Position numbers and translations under genes: made by a program. This document shows, in pieces, positions 27,053 to 34,202 of a stretch of 38,734 bases of DNA (positions are counted from its first letter, which is position 1; each line of letters begins with the position of its first letter). This DNA is from Pseudomonadota bacterium (GTDB lineage Bacteria > Actinomycetota > Actinomycetes > Actinomycetales > Cellulomonadaceae). A model generated the notes under the pieces. It had not been told where the DNA came from. It saw only the letters and a list, made by a program, of their open reading frames with translations, and made no database searches. Location of the stretch: contig JAKBFW010000007.1 of the NCBI GenBank assembly GCA_021833345.1, positions 1 through 38,734 on the forward strand. The letters are read 5' to 3'.

Positions 27053-27082
27053 GCGGGGGCCGCACCTGGGTGCGACCCCCGC
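27053..27082 (-). terminator. Hairpin between the binding-protein gene and the permease genes
   Basis: Outer stem GCGGGGG / CCCCCGC (27053-27059, 27076-27082) with an inner stem CGCAC / GTGCG (27061-27065, 27070-27074) and a 4-nt loop, one mismatch between them. It lies 15 nt after the dppA stop. In peptide importers such hairpins commonly leave more binding protein than permease mRNA; whether it stops or only stabilises transcripts here is not known. Confidence 0.5.
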
Positions 27083-27096
27083 CTCGTCCTCGGACG

Positions 27097-28716
27097 TCAG
27101 CTCTTGCTGAGGACCGCGTACCGGAACTGGAAGGACGCGTTGAGCGTGTCCTTCACGCCGTTGACCCCGTTACGGGCCACGGCTACCTGGGCGCCCTGCA
27201 GGAGCGGGATCGTCGACAGGTACTTCGATGCCATCTCGGTCTGGATCTTCACGAGCGTCGCGGCGCGGGTCGTCGGGTTGCTGTCCGTCCGCTCGGAGGC
27301 GAGCAGCGCGCTGATGTCCGCGTTCTCGAAGTGGTTGTTGAGGAAGTTCCCCTTGTCGAAGAACGGGGTCAGGTAGTTGTCGGCGTCCGAGAAGTCCGGG
27401 AACCAGCCGAGCTGGTAGACGGGGTACGCGTCCTGTGACCGCTGCTTCGCGTAGGTGACCCACTCGGTCGACTGGAGGTTGACCTTGAACAGCCCGGTCG
27501 CCTCGAGCTGACGCTTGACCGCCGCGTACTCCTGGTCGGAGCTCGGACCGTAGTGGTCCGGGTTGTACTGGATGTCGAGGGTCACGGGTGTGCTCACGCC
27601 AGCATCTGTGAGCTGCTTCGTGGCGGCGGCGACGTCGGGCTTGGTCCCGTACAGATCCTTGAACGGGGTGGCAGCGCCCGGGAGCCCGGCCGGCACATAC
27701 GAGTACAACGGCGTGTAGGTGTCCTTGTACACCTGGGTGGCGATCTCCTGGCGGTCGATCGAGTAGGCGAACGCCTTGCGGATCGCCAGCTTTTGCGCGG
27801 GGGTGTTGCCGGGCATCGTGTTCATGTTGAAGACGACGTACCGGATCTCGCCACCGGGGCCGGAGACGACCTGGACGCCGTCCGTCGTCTTCAGGCTGTC
27901 GATGTCCGTCGGCGTGAGGCTCCGGGTCGCGACGTCGATCGCACCGGACGCGATGTCGAGCTTGAGGTTGTTCGAGTCCGCGTAGTACTTCAGCGTGATG
28001 CCGTTGTTCTTCGGGGCGCCCTGGATGCCGGAGTAGCTCGGGTTCTTCGCGAGCACGACGAGCTCGTTCTTCTTGTACGACGTGATCGTGTACGGACCGG
28101 CGAAGGCCTTCGCCGCGACGATCGCGTTGTCGTCGAGGACGGCGTCGGCCTTGAAGACCTTCTCGTCGACGATCGGTCCGGCGGGGGAGGCCAGGACCTG
28201 GGGGAATGTCTGGTCGTTCGGCGTCTTGAGCGTGAACGCCACCGTCTTGGCATCGACCGCGCTGACCGAGGCGAGGTTGCCGAGCAGCGACGCGGGTCCG
28301 TTGGGGTCGTTGATCGCGATCTGGCGGTCGAACGTGAACTTGACCGTCGACGCGTTGATCGGGTCGCCGTTGGCGAACGTCAGCCCGTCCCGCAGCACGC
28401 AGGTGTAGACGGTGTCCGACGTGTACTTGCAGCTCTGCGCCGCATCGGGCGCGAGCTCGGCGCCGCCGGGCTTGAAGCTCATGAGGAACGGGAAGACCTG
28501 GGTCTCGATGTTGAACGAGCCGTTGTCGTACGACCCGGCCGGGTCGATCGCGGTGACCTTGTCGGTCGTGCCGACCAGCAGGGTGGAGCCGGCGGCCGTG
28601 GTGCCCCCGCTCGTGGCGTTCGTGTTGGTGCGACCGGCACCGCACGCGCTCAGCGCGAGTGCCACGGTGGCCACGGTTGCGACCGTGGTCACCAGGCGGT
28701 GTGTGCTCTTCTTCAC
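27097..28716 (-). CDS. dppA: Peptide ABC transporter substrate-binding lipoprotein (family 5)
   Basis: 539-aa extracytoplasmic binding protein of the DppA/OppA family. A lipoprotein signal is clear: KKSTHR, a hydrophobic stretch, then lipobox L-S-A-C with Cys25, followed by a Gly/Thr/Ser-rich linker. The mature part has VLRDGLTFANGDPINASTVKFTFDR, NDQTFPQVLASP, and the C-terminal YQLGWFPDFSDADNYLTPFFDKGNF typical of dipeptide/oligopeptide binding proteins; the exact ligand cannot be told. GTG 28716 has AGAGGA 7 nt upstream. It heads the dppA-dppB-dppC-ATPase operon, which interrupts the otherwise conserved glnE-glnA1 neighbourhood. Confidence 0.93.
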   Translation of the reverse strand: MKKSTHRLVTTVATVATVALALSACGAGRTNTNATSGGTTAAGSTLLVGTTDKVTAIDPAGSYDNGSFNIETQVFPFLMSFKPGGAELAPDAAQSCKYTSDTVYTCVLRDGLTFANGDPINASTVKFTFDRQIAINDPNGPASLLGNLASVSAVDAKTVAFTLKTPNDQTFPQVLASPAGPIVDEKVFKADAVLDDNAIVAAKAFAGPYTITSYKKNELVVLAKNPSYSGIQGAPKNNGITLKYYADSNNLKLDIASGAIDVATRSLTPTDIDSLKTTDGVQVVSGPGGEIRYVVFNMNTMPGNTPAQKLAIRKAFAYSIDRQEIATQVYKDTYTPLYSYVPAGLPGAATPFKDLYGTKPDVAAATKQLTDAGVSTPVTLDIQYNPDHYGPSSDQEYAAVKRQLEATGLFKVNLQSTEWVTYAKQRSQDAYPVYQLGWFPDFSDADNYLTPFFDKGNFLNNHFENADISALLASERTDSNPTTRAATLVKIQTEMASKYLSTIPLLQGAQVAVARNGVNGVKDTLNASFQFRYAVLSKS

Positions 28717-29021
28717 AGATCGTCCTCTCAGGAGGCCTCGGCTCCGGGCGCGCCCGAGGTCGAGGTGAATGGACAGACAGGCAGAACAGTCAAGCGAGTC
28801 TGTCAGTTCTATACATGTTCGTCACAGCGTGCGCCATGGTTGTGTCACGATTCGACAGTCATCTGCCGAGAGAGCGCGGCTCACGATGTGGGACGCGTGC
28901 CTGCGCACGGACCTCCGGCCGCGCCCGCGGAACGGCAGAACCCGGCCATCGTGCCGATGGCCGGGTTCTGCCGTGGAGCTCGGTCACGCCTCGTCAGCAG
29001 GACGTCCCTGCTGGTCGCCGG
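28717..29021. other. Intergenic region between dppA and glnA1
   Basis: 305 bp. The glnA1-side part holds the perfect hairpin at 28931-28973. The dppA-side part (about 28790-28870) is the least GC-rich stretch of the window and contains a possible leftward -10, TATAGA (minus strand, 28813-28808), without a good -35; this would give a leader of about 85 nt. I see no small gene in it. Confidence 0.5.
28931..28973 (-). terminator. Terminator hairpin of glnA1
   Basis: Perfect 20-bp inverted repeat, 28931-28950 and 28954-28973, with a 3-nt loop (TGC). It lies 48 nt after the glnA1 stop. No T-tract. It resembles the hairpin after aceE in length and perfection. Confidence 0.8.
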
Positions 29022-30446
29022 TCAGACGTCGTAGTACAGCTCGAACTCGTGCGGGTGCGGGCGCAGGCGGATCGGGTCGACCTCGTGCGAACGCTTGTAG
29101 TCGATCCACGTCGAGATCAGGTCGGGGGTGAAGACGTTGCCCGCGGTGAGGAAGTCGTGGTCGGCCTCGAGGTTGTCGAGCACCTCGGCGAGCGAGCCGG
29201 GAACCTGCTGGATGAGCGCGTGCTCCTCCGGGGGCAGCTCGTAGAGGTCCTTGTCGACCGGCTCCGGCGGCTCGATGCGGTTCTGGATGCCGTCGAGACC
29301 GGCCATCAGCATCGCCGCGAACGCGAGGTAGGGGTTGCTCGACGGGTCCGGCACCCGGAACTCGATGCGCTTGGCCTTCGGGTTCGAGCCCGTGACGGGG
29401 ATCCGGATGCAGGCCGAACGGTTACGAGCCGAGTACACCAGGTTGACCGGGGCCTCGAAGCCCGGCACGAGGCGGTGGTAGGAGTTCACCGTCGGGTTCG
29501 TGAACGCGAGCAGCGACGGGGCGTGCTTGAGCAGACCACCGATGTACCAGCGCGCGAGGTCGGAGAGCCCGCCGTAGCCCTTCTCGTCGAAGAACAGCGG
29601 CTTGCCGTCCTTCCACAGGGACTGGTGCACGTGCATGCCCGAGCCGTTGTCCCCGAAGAGCGGCTTCGGCATGAACGTCGCCGTGCGACCGTTCGCGTGC
29701 GCCACGTTCTTCACGACGTACTTGAAGAGCTGGACCTTGTCCGCGGACTTGGCGAGCTCGTCGAAGCGGTAGTTGATCTCGGCCTGACCGGCCGTGCCGA
29801 CCTCGTGGTGAGCGCGCTCGACGTTGAGTCCCAGCGCGTCCAGCTGCAAGGAGATCTGGTCGCGGATGTCCGCGAACATGTCGACCGGCGGAACCGGGAA
29901 GTAGCCACCCTTGTAGGGGGTCTTGTGGCCGAGGTTGCCACCCTCCTCGACGCGGCCGGTGTTCCATGCGGCCTCGATCGAGTCGATGAACACGTACGAC
30001 GCGTTCTGCTTGGTCTCGAAGCGCACGTCGTCGAAGATGTAGAACTCCGCCTCCGGGGCGAAGAACGCCGTGTCGGCGATGCCCGTGGAGCGCAGGTACG
30101 CCTCGGCCTTCGCGGCGACCTGACGCGGGTCGCGGCTGTACGGCTCGTCGGTGTACGGGTCCACGATCGACATGTTGATGTTCAGCGTCTTCTCGACCCG
30201 GAACGGGTCGAGGTAGGCGGTCGTGATGTCCGGGATGAGCTTCATGTCGGACTCGTGGATCGCCTGGAAGCCGCGGATCGAGGACCCGTCGAACATCTGG
30301 CCGTCGGTGAAGAAGTCGTCGGGCAGCGAGTACGCGGGAACGTTGAAGTGCTGCATCACTCCCGGCAGGTCACAGAACCGCACATCGACGAACTTGACGT
30401 CCTCGCTCTTGATGAACGCCAGGACTTCCTCTGGCTTGCTGAACAT
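29022..30446 (-). CDS. glnA1: Glutamine synthetase type I (main enzyme)
   Basis: 474-aa dodecameric glutamine synthetase, the main route of ammonia assimilation. Seen: [21 protein letters not shown] start, [21 protein letters not shown], the beta-grasp [45 protein letters not shown] and the glutamate-flap region. The adenylylation loop [10 protein letters not shown] has Tyr402, the target of GlnE (Tyr406 in M. tuberculosis, Tyr397 in enterobacteria). ATG 30446 has GAGGAG 7-8 nt upstream. Upstream lies a four-half-site motif fitting GlnR. The gene is single, ends at a strong hairpin, and is divergent from the RDD gene. Confidence 0.97.
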   Translation of the reverse strand: MFSKPEEVLAFIKSEDVKFVDVRFCDLPGVMQHFNVPAYSLPDDFFTDGQMFDGSSIRGFQAIHESDMKLIPDITTAYLDPFRVEKTLNINMSIVDPYTDEPYSRDPRQVAAKAEAYLRSTGIADTAFFAPEAEFYIFDDVRFETKQNASYVFIDSIEAAWNTGRVEEGGNLGHKTPYKGGYFPVPPVDMFADIRDQISLQLDALGLNVERAHHEVGTAGQAEINYRFDELAKSADKVQLFKYVVKNVAHANGRTATFMPKPLFGDNGSGMHVHQSLWKDGKPLFFDEKGYGGLSDLARWYIGGLLKHAPSLLAFTNPTVNSYHRLVPGFEAPVNLVYSARNRSACIRIPVTGSNPKAKRIEFRVPDPSSNPYLAFAAMLMAGLDGIQNRIEPPEPVDKDLYELPPEEHALIQQVPGSLAEVLDNLEADHDFLTAGNVFTPDLISTWIDYKRSHEVDPIRLRPHPHEFELYYDV

Positions 30447-30487
30447 CCGCTGCTCCTCAGATCGGTGTGCCCCTACCGGGCAGGTCG

Positions 30488-30493
30488 AGGCTA
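30488..30493 (-). promoter_or_regulatory. Probable -10 box of glnA1
   Basis: Minus strand TAGCCT. Transcription would begin near 30481, giving a leader of about 35 nt with the GAGGAG. The -35 position (about 30511-30517) falls inside the GlnR-like motif, as expected for an activator-dependent promoter. Confidence 0.4.
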
Positions 30494-30503
30494 CGGTCCG
30501 CCG

Positions 30504-30541
30504 GTTACTCCATGGTTTACCGCACGTTTCGGCCATGTTAC
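30504..30541. promoter_or_regulatory. GlnR-like binding site upstream of glnA1
   Basis: Plus strand half-sites GTTAC (30504), GTTTA (30515), GTTTC (30526) and GTTAC (30537), each separated by exactly 6 nt. Read on the minus strand this is GTAAC-n6-GAAAC-n6-TAAAC-n6-GTAAC, close to the published actinobacterial GlnR pattern gTnAC-n6-GaAAC repeated twice. It lies 58-95 bp upstream of the glnA1 ATG and between glnA1 and the RDD gene. Spacing is exact; one half-site is degenerate. Confidence 0.75.
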
Positions 30542-30587
30542 GGGGGGTGTGCCGATGTCACGAGCGTCGTCTCACACCGGCCGCGGT

Positions 30588-30593
30588 TACCCT
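30588..30593 (+). promoter_or_regulatory. -10 box of the RDD gene, leaderless arrangement
   Basis: TACCCT, six bases (CGTGCG), then ATG 30600. No Shine-Dalgarno sequence. Confidence 0.5.
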
Positions 30594-30599
30594 CGTGCG

Positions 30600-31034
30600 A
30601 TGGCGGCACGCGAGGACATGGGCTCCTGGCTCGAGGGTGGACCGAACCGTGACAGCGCGGCGCGCGGCTCTCGGCTCGGGCTCCCTGAGAACGGGTCGGG
30701 GTCGCTCGCGCCGGTCGGGCGTCGGGTCGTGGCGCTGTTCGTGGACTGGGCGTTGTGCACACTGATCGCCTCCGCATTCCTGCGGGGTCAGGTGCTCGGC
30801 CCGGTCGCGGTTCTCGGCGCCGAGTACGTCGTGCTCGTCGGCACGGCGGGTGCGACGATCGGGCACCGACTGCTCGGACTCGTCGTGACGACTCCTGAGG
30901 GTGTCCCAGCAGGACCGTGGCGCGCGATCGTGCGCACGGTGCTGCTGTGCCTGGTGATCCCGGCTGTCGTCTGGGACGCGGACGGCCGCGGGATGCACGA
31001 CCGTGCAGCGGGAACCGTCATCGTCCGGCGGTGA
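30600..31034 (+). CDS. RDD-family membrane protein
   Basis: 144-aa protein. Residues 1-38 are hydrophilic (DMGSWLEGGPNRDSAARGSRLG), then an RDD domain: GRRVVALFVDWALCTLIASAFL with the Arg and Asp of the family, a second helix VAVLGAEYVVLVGTAGATIGHRLLGL, a third near LLCLVIPAVVW, and the ending DGRGMHDRAAGTVIV. RDD proteins are small membrane proteins, some tied to ion exchange; the role here is unknown. It lies next to glnA1, matching mycobacterial order (Rv2219A). ATG 30600 follows TACCCT by 6 nt. Confidence 0.9.
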   Translation: MAAREDMGSWLEGGPNRDSAARGSRLGLPENGSGSLAPVGRRVVALFVDWALCTLIASAFLRGQVLGPVAVLGAEYVVLVGTAGATIGHRLLGLVVTTPEGVPAGPWRAIVRTVLLCLVIPAVVWDADGRGMHDRAAGTVIVRR

Positions 31035-31092
31035 CCGTCCGCGAGAGACGCGGTGCGCGCGAGCCAGACCGGCGCAGTCGCGTGTCCGTCCG

Positions 31093-31806
31093 TCAGCGCC
31101 CGCGCATCCCCTTGCGGTCGGGGCGTGCGCGCATCGGGTCGACGCCCTTCGGAACGGGCAGTCGCGTCGCTCCGAGGGCGCGCATGCGCTTGCTCACCTC
31201 GGCGACCTCCTGCTTGGTGAGGGCCGGCTTGAGCTTCTGCACCGTGCGCGGAAGCGAACGGAGCTCGACCTGTCCCGCGCCGTTGCCGACCTGGAGCACG
31301 ACGATCGGGACGGTCGGGAGCACGCGCGTCGTGCGTTTGCGCTCGCTCTCGAGCAGCTTGTCGACGCGTCCGGCGGGACCTTCGCCGATCAGGACGATGC
31401 CCGGACGCCCGACACCCCGGAAGACGAGGTCCTTGGTCCGCGGGTCCACCGCAACGGGCTCGTCGCCGAACTCCCAGCCGCGTCTGATCGTCCCGAGAGC
31501 AGCGAGCGACGCACCCGGTTGGCCCTCGAGGCGCGAGTAGGCCGCCTTCTCCGCGCGGCGCGCGAGGATGATCGTGGCCCCCAGGAGCCCGAACGGCAGA
31601 CCCATGATCAGCCAGAACGCGAGGCTCTTCGCGACGACGCCGATCACCAGGAAGACGACCAGCGTGCCGACGAGGGCGGTCAGCATCCACCACAGGACCG
31701 CCGGATCGACCTCGCGGGTCATCCGGTACGCGAGCCAGAGCTGGCGGTACCACCGGGACTTCGACGTGGGCGTGCCGACGGACGCGTCGGAGTTCTTGCG
31801 GGCCAT
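31093..31806 (-). CDS. DUF4191 family membrane protein
   Basis: 237-aa protein: a basic start (MARKNS), two adjacent membrane helices (about 38-85: VLWWMLTALVGTLVVFLVIGVVA and LAFWLIMGLPFGLLGATIIL), then a cytoplasmic domain with AYSRLEGQPGASLAALGTIRRGW, RTKDLVFRGVGRPGIVLIGEG and a basic C-terminal tail (PDRKGMRGR). This is the actinobacterial DUF4191 layout, function unknown; it is conserved next to lipA, so a link to lipoylation or to the glnA1 region is possible but unproven. ATG 31806 is preferred to the in-frame 31842 because of family length and TAGACT 8 nt upstream. Confidence 0.9.
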   Translation of the reverse strand: MARKNSDASVGTPTSKSRWYRQLWLAYRMTREVDPAVLWWMLTALVGTLVVFLVIGVVAKSLAFWLIMGLPFGLLGATIILARRAEKAAYSRLEGQPGASLAALGTIRRGWEFGDEPVAVDPRTKDLVFRGVGRPGIVLIGEGPAGRVDKLLESERKRTTRVLPTVPIVVLQVGNGAGQVELRSLPRTVQKLKPALTKQEVAEVSKRMRALGATRLPVPKGVDPMRARPDRKGMRGR

Positions 31807-31814
31807 GGTCGGAG

Positions 31815-31820
31815 AGTCTA
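31815..31820 (-). promoter_or_regulatory. -10 box of the DUF4191 gene, leaderless-type
   Basis: Minus strand TAGACT, eight bases (CTCCGACC), then ATG 31806. It lies in the 52-bp gap after lipA. Confidence 0.45.
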
Positions 31821-31858
31821 GTCGTGGATCGCCGTCGGCCATCGCCGCTCCACGGCGG

Positions 31859-32860
31859 TCACCTGGAGAGCAGGCTCCGCGCTTCCTGACGGGCGGTCGT
31901 CGGCTCCGCGAGGTGCGCCAGGTCTGCAGGGATCTCCTCGCCCCGACGGCGCATGGCCTGCCCCCAGAGGCGACCGGCCCGGTACGACGACCGGACCAGC
32001 GGCCCGGACATCACCCCCAGGAACCCGATGCGATCGGCCTCGTCCGCGAGTGCCACGAACTCCTCCGGGCGGATCCAGCGGTCGACCGGGTGGTGGCGTA
32101 CCGACGGCCGCAGGTACTGGGTGATCGTCAGCAGGTCGCAGCCCGCGCCGCGCAGGGCCCCGAGGGCCTCGACGACCTCGTCGTACGTCTCGCCCATGCC
32201 CAGGATCAGGTTCGACTTCGTCACGAGCCCGGCCTCGTGGGCGGTCGTGAGGACCGACAAGGACCGCTCGTACCGGAAACCGGGTCGGATGGTCTTGAAG
32301 ATCCGCGGCACGGTCTCGAGGTTGTGGCCGAGCACCTCGGGGTGCGACGCGTACACCTGCGCGAGCAGTTCGGGCTCGGCGTTGAAGTCCGGGATCAGGA
32401 GCTCGACACCCGTCCCCGGGTTGAGCGCATGGACCTGGCGCACGGTCTCGGCGTAGAGCCAGGCGCCGCCGTCGGGCAGGTCGTCGCGTGCCACCCCGGT
32501 GACGGTCGAGTACCGCAGACCCATCGCACGCACCGACTCGGCGACGCGACGCGGCTCGTCGGCATCGAAGTCGGCCGGCCGGCCGGTGTCGATCTGGCAG
32601 AAGTCACATCGGCGCGTGCACTGGTCGCCGCCGATGAGGAAGGTCGCCTCGCGGTCCTCCCAGCACTCGAAGATGTTCGGGCAGCCGGCCTCCTCGCACA
32701 CCGTGTGCAGCCCGCCGGCCTTGACCAGGCCCTTGAGCTCGGAGTACTCGGGGCCCATGGTCGCCCGGGTCCGGATCCACTCGGGCTTCTTCTCGATGGG
32801 CGTCTCCGCGTTGCGGGCCTCGACGCGCAGCATCCTGCGTCCCTCGGGTGCGATGGTCAC
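31859..32860 (-). CDS. lipA: Lipoyl synthase
   Basis: 333-aa radical SAM enzyme that inserts two sulfurs into protein-bound octanoyl groups to make lipoyl. Both iron-sulfur clusters are present: auxiliary cluster Cys55, Cys60, Cys66 ([12 protein letters not shown]) and radical SAM cluster Cys81, Cys85, Cys88 (CTRRCDFC). The C-terminal [11 protein letters not shown] carries the conserved RSSY serine, the last auxiliary-cluster ligand. Length is normal. GTG 32860 follows TAGGCT by 7 nt. It lies 89 bp after lipB on the same strand; its product matures E2 subunits such as that of pyruvate dehydrogenase. Confidence 0.97.
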   Translation of the reverse strand: MTIAPEGRRMLRVEARNAETPIEKKPEWIRTRATMGPEYSELKGLVKAGGLHTVCEEAGCPNIFECWEDREATFLIGGDQCTRRCDFCQIDTGRPADFDADEPRRVAESVRAMGLRYSTVTGVARDDLPDGGAWLYAETVRQVHALNPGTGVELLIPDFNAEPELLAQVYASHPEVLGHNLETVPRIFKTIRPGFRYERSLSVLTTAHEAGLVTKSNLILGMGETYDEVVEALGALRGAGCDLLTITQYLRPSVRHHPVDRWIRPEEFVALADEADRIGFLGVMSGPLVRSSYRAGRLWGQAMRRRGEEIPADLAHLAEPTTARQEARSLLSR

Positions 32861-32867
32861 GCGTGCC

Positions 32868-32873
32868 AGCCTA
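32868..32873 (-). promoter_or_regulatory. -10 box of lipA, leaderless arrangement
   Basis: Minus strand TAGGCT, seven bases (GGCACGC), then GTG 32860. Suggests lipA can be transcribed apart from lipB. Confidence 0.5.
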
Positions 32874-32949
32874 CGTCAGGGCGCGTGCCGTGCTCGCGGC
32901 CTGACGACGGCGCAGACGGGTTGCGGACGGATCGCGAGCACGTGCTGCG

Positions 32950-33657
32950 TCACACCCGGGCGACCTCCACCGGGGTGGGGCGCCCGGTGCTGTCGCGGGG
33001 AGCGGCGACCAGAGGGGTGAGCTCGGCGTCGAGGTGCGCGCGCACCGATCCGACCACCTCGGCGATCGGGACCCGCCTGCCGAGCTCCTGGGACAGCGAG
33101 GTCACGTCGGCGTCCGGGATGCCGCACGGGACGATCCGCGTGAACGCCTCGAGATCGGCGTCGCAGTTCAGCGCGATCCCGTGCATCGTCACGCCCTTGG
33201 CGACCCGGACGCCGATCGCCGCGACCTTGCGCTCGCGCCGGGGCGAGGGGACGTCGGGGTCGTCGGCGGGGAACCAGACGCCGCTGCGGCCCTCGACGCG
33301 TCCGGCGGCGAGCCCGAGGTCGGCGCACGCATCGATCAGAGCCTGCTCGAGAGCCCGGACGTAGCGGACGACGTCCACCGGCTCGGCCAGCCGGACGATC
33401 GGGTACGCGACGAGCTGACCCGGGCCGTGCCAGGTGATCTTGCCGCCGCGGTCGACCTCGATGACCTCGGTGCCGTCGGTCGGCCGGTCCCAGGACGCGG
33501 TCCGGCGCCCGGCGGTGTAGACGCTCGCGTGCTCGCACAGCAGCACGGTGTCGGGGCGTGCGCCGTCGACCACGTCCTGATGGACGGCGCGCTGCACCTC
33601 CCAGGTCTCCCGGTAGTCGACGTGCCGGGTCCCCAGGTCGAGCTCGACGAACTGCAT
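32950..33657 (-). CDS. lipB: Octanoyl-[ACP]:protein octanoyltransferase
   Basis: 235-aa enzyme that moves octanoyl from ACP to the lipoyl domains, before LipA. Seen: [30 protein letters not shown] with Lys144, [13 protein letters not shown], and the acyl-binding Cys178 in RIVPCGIPD; the Cys-Lys pair is the known catalytic dyad. Length matches M. tuberculosis LipB (230 aa). ATG 33657 follows TAACCT by 6 nt; that box overlaps the marR stop codon. Confidence 0.97.
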   Translation of the reverse strand: MQFVELDLGTRHVDYRETWEVQRAVHQDVVDGARPDTVLLCEHASVYTAGRRTASWDRPTDGTEVIEVDRGGKITWHGPGQLVAYPIVRLAEPVDVVRYVRALEQALIDACADLGLAAGRVEGRSGVWFPADDPDVPSPRRERKVAAIGVRVAKGVTMHGIALNCDADLEAFTRIVPCGIPDADVTSLSQELGRRVPIAEVVGSVRAHLDAELTPLVAAPRDSTGRPTPVEVARV

Positions 33658-33663
33658 GACGTC

Positions 33664-33669
33664 AGGTTA
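33664..33669 (-). promoter_or_regulatory. -10 box of lipB, leaderless arrangement
   Basis: Minus strand TAACCT, six bases (GACGTC), then ATG 33657. The hexamer includes the TAA stop of marR. Confidence 0.5.
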
Positions 33670-34137
33670 GCCCGGGGGACCGGGTGGCCCCGGTGACGCG
33701 TCCTCGGTCGACGCCTCGTCCCGGGCCGCGACCATCAGCGCGAGCAGCTCCCGCAGCTGGGTGACCTGCTCCGGTGCCAGACCACGGGTGGTCATCGCCT
33801 CGGCCGGCGCGGGGTCCGCCGCCTCCGCCAGGACCGCGCGTCCGGCCTGCGTCAGGGCGATCACGTGCCGGCGCCGGTCGTCCGGGTGCGCGACCCGGGT
33901 CACGTACCCGGTGCGCTCCATCCGCTCGAGGATGCGGCTCATGGTCTGCTCGGTGACCCCCGCCGCCGCCGCGAGCTCGCGCTGGGAGTGGTCCGCGCGC
34001 GCCAGGAGCACGATCACGGGGAGGCTCGCATGGTTCAGGTCCCACGCGCTGAGGTGGGCGTTCCACTCGCGCTCCACCCGTCGGGCGGCAGCCGAGAGCA
34101 GTCGGCCGGTCGGCCAGCTCGCGATGTCCTCCGGCAT
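33667..34137 (-). CDS. MarR-family transcriptional regulator
   Basis: 156-aa winged-helix repressor. Seen: HSQRELAAAAGVTEQTMSRIL (recognition helix), ERTGYVTRVAHPDDRRRHVIALT (the wing with the conserved DxRRR), and C-terminal dimer helices; the tail ASPGPPGPPG looks disordered. ATG 34137 has GAGGAGG about 10 nt upstream. It is divergent from an MMPL exporter gene 57 bp away, a standard repressor/efflux pair, so it probably controls both genes through the palindrome at 34189-34202. The ligand is unknown. An in-frame extension upstream to 36324 runs antisense through the exporter gene and is not credible. Confidence 0.93.
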   Translation of the reverse strand: MPEDIASWPTGRLLSAAARRVEREWNAHLSAWDLNHASLPVIVLLARADHSQRELAAAAGVTEQTMSRILERMERTGYVTRVAHPDDRRRHVIALTQAGRAVLAEAADPAPAEAMTTRGLAPEQVTQLRELLALMVAARDEASTEDASPGPPGPPG

Positions 34138-34158
34138 GCCGACCGATCCTCCTCGCAG

Positions 34159-34187
34159 TTGCCACGCTCGGCATCGTCCCCCATGAT
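34159..34187 (+). promoter_or_regulatory. Probable promoter of the MMPL gene
   Basis: TTGCCA (34159-34164), 17-nt spacer, CATGAT (34182-34187), then seven bases and ATG 34195, so the mRNA would be leaderless. On the opposite strand TATCAT (34188-34183) is a good -10 for marR. Confidence 0.45.
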
Positions 34188-34188
34188 A

Positions 34189-34202
34189 CTCAGCATGCTG
34201 AG
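34189..34202. promoter_or_regulatory. Palindromic candidate MarR operator
   Basis: Perfect 14-bp palindrome CTCAGCATGCTGAG. It covers the ATG of the MMPL gene (34195) and lies between the -35 and -10 regions of the presumed marR promoter, so one bound dimer could block both. Confidence 0.6.
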
